Notes under the pieces: model-generated | Told to the model about the DNA's origin: nothing | Seen by the model: only the letters and a program-made list of their open reading frames with translations | The model's database searches: none | Made by a program: the position numbers and the translations under genes | NCBI GenBank assembly: GCA_947259915.1 | Contig: CAMYOC010000051.1 | Coordinates: 162,055 to 221,158, forward strand | Direction: 5' to 3' | Length of the DNA: 59,104 nt | Origin: an uncultured Gammaproteobacteria bacterium | GTDB lineage: Bacteria > Pseudomonadota > Gammaproteobacteria > Steroidobacterales > XN24 | In this document: one piece after another, positions 17,972 through 27,010 of the stretch | Layout: each line of letters opens with the position of its first letter | Position numbering within the stretch: position 1 is the first letter of the stretch

Positions 17972-18478
17972 TCAGCGGCCCGCAGCCGGCGCGTCTCCGA
18001 TCGAAATCTCCGGAAACAGTTCGGCCATCGCCATGGTGCCGGTTTCGGCTTCTTCCACGACCACGACGCGCACCGCATCCATCACCTGGACCAACACGTC
18101 GTAGGGGATATCCGGCTCCAGCAGCAGGGTCGCCTCATCGACGTTTGGCGCGCGTGCCTTGACCTTCTTGAGGTAAGCCGAGAGCGCTGCATAGTCGTGC
18201 CCCTCCGCACCGCGCTTGAACCGCTTGAGCAGACCCGTGCGACGGTCGCCAATCTCGATCGAAGATTCGCGCACGGTGACTTCCAGATTGAGCGCATTCT
18301 CGATCTGCTCGTTGCTCTCGGCCGAAGGTCCCGGCAGATTGAGTTCCAGCACTGAGACCCGCGAGAATACCGCGGTGATCAGCAGGAACGGCACCAGGAT
18401 AACCATGAGATTCATGAAGGCGGTGATGTTGATATCCGCCGTTTCACGGTGCCGCCTGCGATTGCGCAGGCCAGCCAT
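17972..18478 (-). CDS. exbD: ExbD/TolR-family protein (first copy)
   Basis: A 168-residue ExbD-like protein starting M-A-G-L-R-N-R-R-R-H. Its membrane helix (I-T-A-F-M-N-L-M-V-I-L-V-P-F-L-L) carries Asn where the other copy and most ExbD proteins have the proton-carrying Asp. This suggests a heterotypic pair with one active and one structural subunit, as proposed for AglQ/AglS-type motors. The periplasmic domain is about 120 residues. It ends 13 nt before the second copy and starts 2 nt after the exbB stop. Confidence 0.88.
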   Translation of the reverse strand: MAGLRNRRRHRETADINITAFMNLMVILVPFLLITAVFSRVSVLELNLPGPSAESNEQIENALNLEVTVRESSIEIGDRRTGLLKRFKRGAEGHDYAALSAYLKKVKARAPNVDEATLLLEPDIPYDVLVQVMDAVRVVVVEEAETGTMAMAELFPEISIGDAPAAGR

Positions 18479-18479
18479 C

Positions 18480-19124
18480 TCAGGCCACCTCGACGCCGCG
18501 TTCAGCGACCGTGTTGAGGAACTTCACTGACGCCATTTCCAGGCTATCCACGACCTCGGTGGTCTTGGAGCTGAGCCAGGTATGGGCGAGCAGCAGCGGG
18601 ATCGCGACCATCAGACCAAACGCGGTGGTGTTCATCGCTACCGAGATACTGGCCGACAACATATCCGCCTTCTCCGCCGGATTGGCGGCGGCTACGGCGG
18701 TAAACGCCTTGATAAGACCGATGATGGTGCCGAGCAGACCCAGCAGCGTGGCGATGTTGGCCAGCGTCGCAAGGTAGTGCGTGCGCTTCTCCAGACGCGG
18801 CATCACCTCCAGCAGGCTCTCCTCCATGGCCTTCTCGATGTCGTCACGGCGACGCGCGCTGCCGACCCGGTCGAGACCATAGGTCAGGATGCTGCCGATG
18901 GACGACTTCGACTTGAAGGCGGCGTCACGGGCCTCTTTAAGCCGGCCCGCGCTGACCATGGGCATCAGCTTCTTCCACACCATCTGGTTGGTCAGCCCGG
19001 TCTTGGACAGGTAGAACCAACGCTCCAGCATGATCGCCAGACCGATGGTCAGGACCAGCACGATCGGGTACATAAAGAACCCGCCGTCCTGGAAGAACTT
19101 CACTATCGTGGTATAGGTTTCCAT
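18480..19124 (-). CDS. exbB: MotA/TolQ/ExbB proton channel protein
   Basis: A 214-residue inner-membrane protein with three hydrophobic segments (about 15-32, 125-148 and 165-185). It has the conserved L-A-T-L-L-G-L-L-G-T-I-I-G-L and A-M-N-T-T-A-F-G-L-M-V-A-I-P blocks of the family. The ATG at 19124 is chosen over GTG at 19133 because GAGGAG lies 8 nt upstream of the ATG. It is the pore-forming stator that works with the two ExbD proteins. Confidence 0.92.
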   Translation of the reverse strand: METYTTIVKFFQDGGFFMYPIVLVLTIGLAIMLERWFYLSKTGLTNQMVWKKLMPMVSAGRLKEARDAAFKSKSSIGSILTYGLDRVGSARRRDDIEKAMEESLLEVMPRLEKRTHYLATLANIATLLGLLGTIIGLIKAFTAVAAANPAEKADMLSASISVAMNTTAFGLMVAIPLLLAHTWLSSKTTEVVDSLEMASVKFLNTVAERGVEVA

Positions 19125-19129
19125 CCTCG

Positions 19130-19432
19130 TCACTCCTCTGCAGAAACATCAACAACGTCCGCGCTCTCCGCCTGGAGGTCGCGGTAATAGGCGAGCCTGA
19201 GTCGAAACACTTCGCGCTCTACCGGCGCGACTGCCTCGTCGAGCAGACTCTCCACCGGCCGCCCCGGGATCTCACCGGGTGCAGCCTTTTTCCATGGCAC
19301 GATGACCATCACCTTGGGCAACTCGCGGTTACCTGTCACCGTGCTGGTCTCCAGCTTCACTGTGTCCTCGGCCCTGGCCGTACCGAGCAAGGCCAGCATG
19401 ATCAGAGACAACAGAGCGGTCCGATATCTCAT
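19130..19432 (-). CDS. Small secreted protein of the motor operon
   Basis: A 100-residue protein with a signal peptide (about 1-22, ending T-A-R-A) and a mature part of about 78 residues holding V-K-L-E-T-S-T-V-T-G-N-R-E-L-P-K-V-M-V-I and W-K-K. ATG at 19432 overlaps the upstream stop (ATGA). No family recognised. It lies between the TPR lipoprotein and exbB, so it is probably a small periplasmic subunit of the same complex. Confidence 0.7.
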   Translation of the reverse strand: MRYRTALLSLIMLALLGTARAEDTVKLETSTVTGNRELPKVMVIVPWKKAAPGEIPGRPVESLLDEAVAPVEREVFRLRLAYYRDLQAESADVVDVSAEE

Positions 19433-20049
19433 CGTTCCGCCACTCTCGAGGTGACCGGCAGACCGAGCCGCATCTCCAGTTCCGTTACCCATCGCTCCAC
19501 CTCCGGATCGGGTCCATCGAGTTCCAGATAGCGTTCGTAATGCACCAGTGCCTTGTCCGGCTGACCCATATAAAGATCCAACAGCACGCCGAGGTTGCGA
19601 TGGGCGAGACCGTAGCCCGGGCTCAATTCCAGCGCGCGGCCATAGGCCTCGGCCGCGGCATTGAATTCGCCGGCACGACGCTCGAGGATGCCCAGTTGAT
19701 TCCAGGCCACCGCATCATCAGGGTCGTGGGCAAGCACCTCGTCGACCAGCGCCCGGGCCTCAGGCTCGCGGCTGTCGGCGGCAAACAGGATCGCCAGATT
19801 CAGACGCGGGCCGTCCAGGCCCGGATAGTCCAGGATCAGGGATTCGAGCATCGCCTCCGCCTTTTCGACGTCACCCTCACGGATCGCGTCCAGCGCTTGC
19901 TGGTAACGTCGCTGTGCCGCAGGGTCCGCAGTGGAGGCAGTCTGCTCGGGACCCGGCCCGGTACTCGCGCAGCCGGTGACCAGGCTCAGCCCGAGCGCGG
20001 CCAGGACCAGAAGCATGCGGGGACCGTATTTAATCGATTTGGACGACAA
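19429..20049 (-). CDS. TPR lipoprotein
   Basis: A 206-residue lipoprotein (lipobox S-L-V-T-G-C, Cys27) whose mature part has about four TPR repeats, for example A-W-N-Q-L-G-I-L-E-R-R-A-G and Y-G-L-A-H-R-N-L-G-V. TPR lipoproteins of this size (AglT/GltE- and NfsE-like) occur beside AglRQS-type motors. It probably anchors or scaffolds the complex at the periplasmic face of the outer membrane. It overlaps the upstream large TPR gene by 20 nt and the downstream gene by 4 nt. Confidence 0.85.
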   Translation of the reverse strand: MSSKSIKYGPRMLLVLAALGLSLVTGCASTGPGPEQTASTADPAAQRRYQQALDAIREGDVEKAEAMLESLILDYPGLDGPRLNLAILFAADSREPEARALVDEVLAHDPDDAVAWNQLGILERRAGEFNAAAEAYGRALELSPGYGLAHRNLGVLLDLYMGQPDKALVHYERYLELDGPDPEVERWVTELEMRLGLPVTSRVAER

Positions 20050-22822
20050 GTCGCTCTCCCATTTCCTCGCGCGCGTAGCGCCCCGGGACCAGCTGCGCCA
20101 GTTCCTCGAAACTGCGGATCACCCAGGTGTCGTAGACTCCGTCCTGAGTGCGCGCGGCGTTTGACTCGTGGATCTCTATGGCCTGCTCCTCGAAGGGGAA
20201 GGCCTGCTCCTCGAGCAGAATCTCGTATTCCTCCAGCGCGGCCGGATCAAGGTCCGCCGGTCGTTCGGATTCCATCAGCGCGGTGCCAAACTGGTGGTAG
20301 ACCTCGGCGATCCGATAGGTCGCCTCGGTGACCACATCGCTGATGCCGTAATCCGCCGCCCGACCGTAGCCCGCCAGTGCGGTCTCCATCGCCGACTTTT
20401 TCATCTTCAGGGACTGATCGAGCGGCGCAGTCAGACTGATCGACTCGAACGCCATCCGCTGCGGCTGTACAAGTTCAATGGTGGCCCTGGCAGCGAGGGT
20501 ACGGCTGAGTTCGGTGCGCGCCTCTCCCGAGTCCGCATCCGCCGCCACCAGGGCCTCCAACCAAAAAATCGTTTGTGTTGCGTCACCCTGCTGCCGATAG
20601 AGTTCGGCCAGGGTGTGTCGCGCCTGCATCGCCTGATCCAGCGGCTGCGGGTAGGTCTCCACATAGCGCTTCCAGGTCGCGGCTGCGCCGTTCGCATCAT
20701 CCGCTTCCTGCATCAATCCGGCGGCTTCCCACAACGCGGCGCGACGCACTTCCGGTTCCTGGGAATCCAGTCCCGCGATCGCGACCAGTTCGTCTGCCGC
20801 CTGGCGGCGGTCGCCGGTCTCCATCAGTGCCGACGCCAGATTGATGGTCACGCGCTCCTGGAACTCATGACCGGGATAGCGGCCGCGGAAGGTCTGCATC
20901 GCATCCACGGAGCGCTGCCAGACACCGGCCTGCATCAGCAACACCGCAGCGTCGTAATCGGCGATAGCGGCGGTCTCGCTGTCCGGCACTGCGGCATAGA
21001 CTCGCTGGTAGTGCGCGACGGCCGTGTCCACCTGCCCCGCGGCGGCCGCCGCCTGAGCCTGACTGTAGATGCTTGCTGCCAGCCGGTCGCGCACCTTGGG
21101 GCGCTCCGCGTCGTCGGCGTCTAGCACCTCGAGGACCGCAATATAGGCGCCCTCGCTGCTGACGAAATCCTGTTGATCAAAGCTGGCATGGCCGATCACC
21201 AGCCACGCCGTGCGCTGGTATTCGGTCGCCGGTGCCACGGGCCCCCCGACGATGATCCGGGCCTGGGCGACGGCGCGGTCAAGATCGCCGCTCTCAAACA
21301 ATGCGCTCGCGGCATCGGTGCGTACGGGTATGGCCTGCTCATGATCGGGGAATGCGTCCGCGAATTGCAGCGAACTCTCCACGGCCATGGCCTGCCAGCC
21401 ACCGTTCGGATCGAGGCTCGCCTGTTCGCGCCAGGCCAGCAATGCCGCATAACCGCTCTCGGCCGCATGCTCGTGGTCACCGTAGCCGTAGGCGGCATGC
21501 TCGTAAGTCCGTGCGGCTTCCTCATAGCGTCCGGCCTCGAACAGGACTTCGGCAAGCAGGAAGCGATGTTCGGCCGCGCCCGCGTCGTCGGGGAAGGCCA
21601 ACAGCCATTCGCCGTACCAGCGCGCCGCCTCGTCGTAGTCCGCCGGATCGCTGCTCTCCAGCGCCATGGCGTGGTAATGGCGTGCCATCTGATCCAGGGT
21701 CTCGCGCAGATAGGCCCAGTCCTGCGGCTGATCAGCCGGGTCCCGGCTCTCCCAGTAGCCACCGGCAATGCCGAAACGCTCGACATAGTCCCGCTTCGCC
21801 TCCAGCACCCGGGCGCCGAACCCGGCGGCAGCATATGCGTCTGCGACCCGCGCCTGCATCGCCGGTGCCGCGTCGCTGTCCATATGCGTCAGGACAAAGG
21901 CTTCAAACGTAGCGGCAGCGTCCTGATAGCGTTCCTGCTCCAGATAGAGCTGACCCAGGCTGTCATAGAGCAGGCCGTCATACGGTGTCGGCCGGGCCCG
22001 GGCGCCCAGATACTGCCGCAGCGACTCGGCGCCATCGACATAGGTGAAACTGATCGACACGGCGCGTAGCGAATCTTCTGTCAATTCGCGATCCGGCCGG
22101 TCCATGGTCGCCATGTCTGCCGCGGTAGGCCGATCCTGCAGATGCGCGTCGAGCACAGCGAAAAAATAGTTGAGACTCTCCTCGTGCATGCCCTGTTTGA
22201 ACTGGGACCAGCCGTGTTTGTAATAGGCCTGCTCGAGGAACGGGCCATCGCCCATGGCGATGACTTCGGCATAGGCCTGCTGCGCGCCGTACCAGTCCTT
22301 GCGGGAAAACAGGGTCTCGCCGCGCCGGAACTGAGCCTCGGCCAGCAACGGTCCATCGCCGCCGTCTGCTACCAGCTCGTCCAGGGCCGCCAGCCCCGCG
22401 TCGCTGTCACCGCCGAGCTCCAGTGCTCGAGACAGCTGATAGCGTGCGCGGACGGCCTCCTCGCCTTCCGGGTTTTCCGCCAGGAACCGGCGATACAGTG
22501 CGATCGCCTGATCGAGTTCGGCTTGCGCCAGCGGCGTCGTCCCCTCGTCCAGCTGCCGGGTCTCCGCAGCCTCCAGAGTCAGATCCGCCAGCCGGCGCAA
22601 TGCAACCGCGCGCAGCTTCGGGTCGGCGTCGGTCTCCAGCTCCAGATAACGCGCGTAGTGTTCGCGTGCCCGGTCACTGCTGACCGTGATCGGTTCGTCG
22701 ACGATCTGCTCGTCGCTGACCGCACCGACGCTGCCGACATGATCGGTCGGCGCCTGCTCCGAACCCGAGAACGGCCAAAGACCCAGCAGGCTTCCGGCAA
22801 GCAGCGGCGCCAGCAGACTCAT
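20030..22822 (-). CDS. Large periplasmic TPR protein
   Basis: A 930-residue protein built almost wholly of TPR-like helical pairs, such as A-Q-F-R-R-G-E-T-L-F and Y-H-Q-F-G-T-A-L-M, with a short hydrophobic N-terminus (residues 2-17) that could be a signal. It is very acidic. It resembles in plan the large TPR subunits of Glt/Nfs-type machines. The start overlaps the upstream stop (ATGA at 22819-22822) and its 3' end overlaps the TPR lipoprotein gene, so translation of all three is coupled. Confidence 0.85.
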   Translation of the reverse strand: MSLLAPLLAGSLLGLWPFSGSEQAPTDHVGSVGAVSDEQIVDEPITVSSDRAREHYARYLELETDADPKLRAVALRRLADLTLEAAETRQLDEGTTPLAQAELDQAIALYRRFLAENPEGEEAVRARYQLSRALELGGDSDAGLAALDELVADGGDGPLLAEAQFRRGETLFSRKDWYGAQQAYAEVIAMGDGPFLEQAYYKHGWSQFKQGMHEESLNYFFAVLDAHLQDRPTAADMATMDRPDRELTEDSLRAVSISFTYVDGAESLRQYLGARARPTPYDGLLYDSLGQLYLEQERYQDAAATFEAFVLTHMDSDAAPAMQARVADAYAAAGFGARVLEAKRDYVERFGIAGGYWESRDPADQPQDWAYLRETLDQMARHYHAMALESSDPADYDEAARWYGEWLLAFPDDAGAAEHRFLLAEVLFEAGRYEEAARTYEHAAYGYGDHEHAAESGYAALLAWREQASLDPNGGWQAMAVESSLQFADAFPDHEQAIPVRTDAASALFESGDLDRAVAQARIIVGGPVAPATEYQRTAWLVIGHASFDQQDFVSSEGAYIAVLEVLDADDAERPKVRDRLAASIYSQAQAAAAAGQVDTAVAHYQRVYAAVPDSETAAIADYDAAVLLMQAGVWQRSVDAMQTFRGRYPGHEFQERVTINLASALMETGDRRQAADELVAIAGLDSQEPEVRRAALWEAAGLMQEADDANGAAATWKRYVETYPQPLDQAMQARHTLAELYRQQGDATQTIFWLEALVAADADSGEARTELSRTLAARATIELVQPQRMAFESISLTAPLDQSLKMKKSAMETALAGYGRAADYGISDVVTEATYRIAEVYHQFGTALMESERPADLDPAALEEYEILLEEQAFPFEEQAIEIHESNAARTQDGVYDTWVIRSFEELAQLVPGRYAREEMGERLVVQID

Positions 22823-24639
22823 GGCTGCACCTCGGCCAGCGCGGCCCGGTCATAACTCGCTGCGAGCGCATAACGCGCCTGGCCAAGATAAGCGGTCACA
22901 CGCCGCTGGCGTGCGGTGAGTTCGGCAATCGCCAGACTCTCCAGTTCTGCCGCCTGACGGCGACTCGCCACGGCCACGCGCTCGCGCAGGATCTCGAGGC
23001 GCGCGGCTGAACTGTCGATGCGCGCGCTGAACTCGGTAAAGCGTGCGGGTTCTCCCGCCTCGGCGCTGCGTACGCGCTGTAGCGAGGCGCCGGCCTCGAC
23101 CAGGGCCCGCTCGCCGGTTTTCAGGTTCTTGTCGGCCGCGCGCAAACGCGGCAGGAAGTCAGCATTTACGTTCCAATACAACACGCCGCTGAGGAATTCG
23201 GCACGACGGCGCTCCGGACTCCCGGGAGCGGCCTGTTCCCGCACGGCCGCCAGTCGCGCGGCGAGCTGCTGCTCGTCTTGACTGGCCAGACCCATGGCAT
23301 CGCCCTGCTCGCGGATCCGCGCCAACTCGATACGAGCTGCATCTTGTGCATCCTGTAAACCCTGAAGACGCTGCTGATCGGCGCTGGCGTTGATCAACTC
23401 GCGACGCGACGCGAACCGCTGGCGATGGGCGGCGAGCATGTCGTCGAAGGCCTCCATGCTGTCCGCCCAGCCATCGAGCAACTCGTCCATGGCATCGAGA
23501 TCACGCAGGCCGCGCACGGCGGAGCGGAACCGATGCTCGGCCATCAGGCTATAGAGATAGCGTGGTTCGTCTGCTGCCGGCAAAGGCGAACCGTCCGGGT
23601 CCAGATGCAAAACCGCCGCGGTGAGCCGTCCGGACTGGATGCCGTCGATGCCTTCCTGCAGTCGCAGCAACTCGGTCTCATACAGATCCACCGCGCGCTC
23701 GTAATGGCCGACGGCGCGTCCGGGCGCGCCGAGCTCCGCATAGGCAAACGGCAAGGCCAGTAGCGACTCTTGCACCGCGGAGTCCAGCGGGTCACGCTCG
23801 GCCAGCTCTGTCCACGGACCGAGCGCAGCCTTGTAATCGCCGCGGGTGCTGTCCGCCCAACCGGCGCCGAGCAGCGCCCGGGTGGCATACGGGCTATCCA
23901 GACGGACCCGATCCAGCGCAGCGCGAGCGCCGTCTGCGTCGCCGGACGCCAGGCGCGAAAAACCGAGCGCCAGATTGGCACGGTCGCGCAACACGTCGAG
24001 CTCGCCCTTTGTAGGCTTGGCGCTGCCCACTCGCTCCAGATATTCCTCGCCTTGATCCGGCTGCTCGCTGCGCACCAGGGCGACGCCGAGGTTGTACCAG
24101 CCATAGTCTCGCCAGCCGCCCGGCAGCTCATGCGCTGCCAGCACCGCTGCTGCTTCCGCCGGCCGGTCGAGCTGCAGCAAGGCGCGGGCCTCGAGATCAA
24201 ACCGCTCTGCCCGCAGGCTGCGCGGCAGCTTGTTGCCGATCCGGCCAAGCGCGTCTAAGGCTGGACCGGGCAGACCAGATTCGTAGCGTACCCGGGCCAG
24301 GTAGTACCAGGCCTGATCGCGGATCGTCGGTTTGGCGTTGCCGGCCAGCAGCGTCTCGAACACCTCTCCGGCGTGCCGATGCATGTTGTAGTCGAGATAG
24401 ATGCCGCCGAGCACCAGCTCGGCCTCATCGGCGTGATGCTCGAGCTCAACACGCTGACGGGCGACCAGCAGCCGCGTGATCGCCGGCACATTGTCGCGCT
24501 GGAAGAAATAGAACAGGGTCTCGCCCCAGGCCAGATCACGGGCTGCGGACGGTGCCGCCTGGATCGCGGGCGTCGGCACGCACAGCAGCGCCGCACCGGC
24601 GGCGGCGACAAGCGACAAAAGTGGAGACCGTCGGATCAT
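22819..24639 (-). CDS. Periplasmic TPR protein with coiled-coil tail
   Basis: A 606-residue protein with a signal peptide (1-28, ending I-Q-A-A). TPR-like repeats span residues ~40-290. From about 370 onward it is a long Arg/Glu/Gln-rich coiled-coil region (for example A-R-I-E-L-A-R-I-R-E-Q-G). It is probably a periplasmic scaffold. It is the second of three consecutive TPR genes in the block. Confidence 0.82.
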   Translation of the reverse strand: MIRRSPLLSLVAAAGAALLCVPTPAIQAAPSAARDLAWGETLFYFFQRDNVPAITRLLVARQRVELEHHADEAELVLGGIYLDYNMHRHAGEVFETLLAGNAKPTIRDQAWYYLARVRYESGLPGPALDALGRIGNKLPRSLRAERFDLEARALLQLDRPAEAAAVLAAHELPGGWRDYGWYNLGVALVRSEQPDQGEEYLERVGSAKPTKGELDVLRDRANLALGFSRLASGDADGARAALDRVRLDSPYATRALLGAGWADSTRGDYKAALGPWTELAERDPLDSAVQESLLALPFAYAELGAPGRAVGHYERAVDLYETELLRLQEGIDGIQSGRLTAAVLHLDPDGSPLPAADEPRYLYSLMAEHRFRSAVRGLRDLDAMDELLDGWADSMEAFDDMLAAHRQRFASRRELINASADQQRLQGLQDAQDAARIELARIREQGDAMGLASQDEQQLAARLAAVREQAAPGSPERRRAEFLSGVLYWNVNADFLPRLRAADKNLKTGERALVEAGASLQRVRSAEAGEPARFTEFSARIDSSAARLEILRERVAVASRRQAAELESLAIAELTARQRRVTAYLGQARYALAASYDRAALAEVQP

Positions 24640-24651
24640 CAGACGCTCACG

Positions 24652-25218
24652 TCATTCCCACATACGCACGGCGAATTCGGGCTGCAGCGCGGATTTGCTG
24701 TCGGTGATGCTGAGCTCAAGAAACCGCGCGCCGAGGCCCTTGTCGAGATTGACGCTGGTGGCGCGACGATAGTCACGACCGTGTGGCCCGACCCCGGTAA
24801 ACACCGCCACGACCTCATGCTCGCCAGCCTTCATGTTACCCATGTAGACCCGATGCACGCCGCCGCGGTAGAGCGCGTCGACCTCGCGTTCCGTGTAGAG
24901 GTACTTGGCCACTTCCTTGTCATCGATGCTCAACTGCACCGAATCAAGAGCGAAGAAGTTGCCGGTGTCCATGGACAGGTATACCGCTACCTGGGTGTTG
25001 GCCGGGAACAGCAACTCCTCCTCGAGCAGGAACAGTTCCCGATTCAGGTCAAGCACCTCGTCTTTCAGGTCCTCGATCTCGTCACCGAGTGCCGGCGCCG
25101 GCGCCTCGTCAGACAGGCCCGGTGATGCAACGAGCAGGCCAGTGAGCAGCCCCAGCGTCAACGCCGCAAACGGCGCAGCGCGTTTAGTAGAAGGCCGAGA
25201 AATAGATCTGGAATACAT
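24652..25218 (-). CDS. Secreted coiled-coil protein of unknown family
   Basis: A protein of about 188 residues: basic N-terminus, hydrophobic signal (L-T-L-G-L-L-T-G-L-L-V-A), a short coiled coil (I-E-D-L-K-D-E-V-L-D-L-N-R-E-L), then a beta-rich domain of ~120 residues. That domain includes G-G-V-H-R-V-Y-M-G-N-M-K-A-G-E-H-E-V. The start is uncertain. ATG at 25218 overlaps the DUF3570 gene by 35 nt and lacks a good ribosome site; ATG at 25233 is an alternative. It probably acts in the periplasm with the TPR proteins. Confidence 0.72.
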   Translation of the reverse strand: MYSRSISRPSTKRAAPFAALTLGLLTGLLVASPGLSDEAPAPALGDEIEDLKDEVLDLNRELFLLEEELLFPANTQVAVYLSMDTGNFFALDSVQLSIDDKEVAKYLYTEREVDALYRGGVHRVYMGNMKAGEHEVVAVFTGVGPHGRDYRRATSVNLDKGLGARFLELSITDSKSALQPEFAVRMWE

Positions 25219-26314
25219 GGCTGTTGAAGTCATAGAGATCACCCGTCCGGATATCGGTGAAGTCGTCATAGCTGAACATCAGATAGTCATAGCCCATCGT
25301 CAGCTTGGCGCGATGGACCCCAAGGGGCAGATTGTCCCGCTGCATGTTCCACGTCAGCCGACCGCCAATGGCCTGGGAGTTGAAGCTGGACAGCTCCTTG
25401 TCCCGCGCCATGTAGTTGTACTCGCGGTCGAAGTTGTCGCTATAGAAGGACGCAGCATCCTGGGTGTAATAGCGATAACTCAGGTCGATCAGCCATTCAT
25501 CGTCGATGTAATAGCTGGCCCCGATCTCGGCGGTGTTGGCCTGGATTTCCCAGGTATCGGTGAAATATTGGTAACCGCCGCGGATCGACGTCTTGCGGTT
25601 CCAGGATTTGAGCAGCTCGAAGCCCAGCGCCTGGCCGGTGCGGGTCCGCGGATAGCGTTCCGGTATCTGCGCACCGAGGATGCGGGCGGAGCGGTAGGGG
25701 TTGTTCAGAAAGCCTTCTTCAAGCACCGCCTGATAATTCACCGTGGCGAGCATCGTCGGCGTAAGGACCTGGGTCAGCCCGACACCGAATGTATCGCGGT
25801 CAACGCGATCACGGAAATCGGTGTCGACCCGCTCTACCACGTCGTCGCCGTGGGAATAGGCCATGGTCACCGTGCTCATGCCGGAGAACATCTCCTGACT
25901 GACCGCCAGGCTGTAGGTATCGGAGGTGTAGTCATCTTCGTCGCTGTTGGTGTAGCCGACACCGATAACGCTGTCGCCGTAGAGCCATTCGAAGCCGACG
26001 CTGTATTCGGTGCGTTCCTCGTCGTAGGGGCTGGCGCTGGTTACCACATCGATAGATGCGGAGCTGATCGTATCGACATAGTATTCAGCCGAGGCCGACA
26101 GACCCCAGGCGATGTTCTTGCGCGCGAACAACGCGGGACCGGTGACCTTGACGCCGCCTCCGTCATAGGAGTGATACAGCGCCTCGAGGCGGTCCTCGGG
26201 CAGCGTCGCGGCACTCAGGGTCACTGCCGCCAGACAAGCCGGCAGCAGCAACGCGCGGGGCCAGCGTTGTCGCTCAGTTGCAGCCACAGCCTCCCCCCTG
26301 GTTGATGGAGGCAT
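25184..26314 (-). CDS. DUF3570 outer-membrane barrel protein
   Basis: A 376-residue protein with an N-terminal signal followed by many amphipathic strands, ending F-Q-I-Y-F-S-A-F-Y with the terminal aromatic typical of barrel proteins. It fits DUF3570. The ATG at 26314 has GAAGGAG 6 nt upstream, so the start lies 41 nt inside the DUF4266 gene, an unusually long coding overlap. DUF3570 and DUF4266 are known to occur together, often with thioredoxin-like and ApbE-like proteins. Function unknown, possibly an outer-membrane channel. Confidence 0.87.
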   Translation of the reverse strand: MPPSTRGEAVAATERQRWPRALLLPACLAAVTLSAATLPEDRLEALYHSYDGGGVKVTGPALFARKNIAWGLSASAEYYVDTISSASIDVVTSASPYDEERTEYSVGFEWLYGDSVIGVGYTNSDEDDYTSDTYSLAVSQEMFSGMSTVTMAYSHGDDVVERVDTDFRDRVDRDTFGVGLTQVLTPTMLATVNYQAVLEEGFLNNPYRSARILGAQIPERYPRTRTGQALGFELLKSWNRKTSIRGGYQYFTDTWEIQANTAEIGASYYIDDEWLIDLSYRYYTQDAASFYSDNFDREYNYMARDKELSSFNSQAIGGRLTWNMQRDNLPLGVHRAKLTMGYDYLMFSYDDFTDIRTGDLYDFNSHVFQIYFSAFY

Positions 26315-26492
26315 CACTGGCTCCTTCGCGGACATCGAATACATGCTGGCGGTACTGATCCATCAGTGGATCCCGCGACAGCGACATGATCGGGTCGGCC
26401 AGCGCTTCCCGCTCGTAGGGCATGACCCAGGGCTCAATGCTGCTGCAGCCGGTGAGGCCGAGCAGACTCAAACAAAGCACCATGGTTCGCAT
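26274..26492 (-). CDS. DUF4266 lipoprotein
   Basis: A 72-residue lipoprotein (L-T-G-C lipobox) with E-P-W-V-M-P-Y-E-R-E-A-L-A-D-P-I-M and a C-terminal G-G-G-C-G-C-N tail, both hallmarks of DUF4266. The ATG at 26492 has GGGAGG 7 nt upstream. The terminal Gly-Cys tail may bind a metal or be modified by thiol chemistry; the TlpA-like oxidoreductase gene directly upstream fits that idea. It overlaps the DUF3570 gene by 41 nt. Confidence 0.9.
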   Translation of the reverse strand: MRTMVLCLSLLGLTGCSSIEPWVMPYEREALADPIMSLSRDPLMDQYRQHVFDVREGASDASINQGGGCGCN

Positions 26493-26494
26493 GA

Positions 26495-27010
26495 TCAATC
26501 CTCCCTCAGCAGGGTGCGCACCTGATCCAGGTAACGCTCCTCATAGCCGGGTTTGTATCCGTGGTGGACATAGCGGACACGGCCGTCACGATCGACCAGC
26601 ACGGTGACCGGCATGGCGCGCACGTCGTAGAGCTTGCTCACGTCTTTGTCGGCGTCGAACAGCAGCGGGAATGACACGCCGAGGTCCTCGGCCATGCGCC
26701 GGGCACCATCGGGTTCGGCATCCACATTGACACCGAGCAGCGTGAATCCAGCGGGCTCATAACGCTGATAGATGGTCTGCAACGCCGGCATCTCCTGGCG
26801 GCAGGGACCACACCAGGTGGCCCAGAAGTTGATCATCACCACCCGACCCTGGTATTCGGACAGCCTGAGATTGGAGCCGGTGAGTCCGCTCAGCGTGAAA
26901 TCCGGGGCCGGCGTGCCGACCAGATCGCGGGCCGCGGAAACGCTGCCGGCGACAGCGAGGGCGCCAACAAGAATGGTCGTCATAAAGATTGTCGGGCGGC
27001 GTTTGATCAT
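26495..27010 (-). CDS. TlpA-like thiol-disulfide oxidoreductase
   Basis: A 171-residue periplasmic thioredoxin-fold protein: signal (about 1-27), then F-T-L-S-G-L-T-G, F-W-A-T-W-C-G-P-C-R (active-site CxxC) and the cis-Pro segment A-M-P-V-T-V-L-V-D. It likely reduces disulfides or prepares Cys residues of secreted partners such as the CxxCH lipoprotein or the DUF4266 protein. The ATG at 27010 shares a base with the upstream stop (TGATG). Confidence 0.93.
   Translation of the reverse strand: MIKRRPTIFMTTILVGALAVAGSVSAARDLVGTPAPDFTLSGLTGSNLRLSEYQGRVVMINFWATWCGPCRQEMPALQTIYQRYEPAGFTLLGVNVDAEPDGARRMAEDLGVSFPLLFDADKDVSKLYDVRAMPVTVLVDRDGRVRYVHHGYKPGYEERYLDQVRTLLRED

Noticed and set aside
24905..26305. 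466-codon plus-strand open frame opposite the DUF3570 gene
   Set aside because: Antisense to recognised families (DUF3570, DUF4266) and without a ribosome site or domain.
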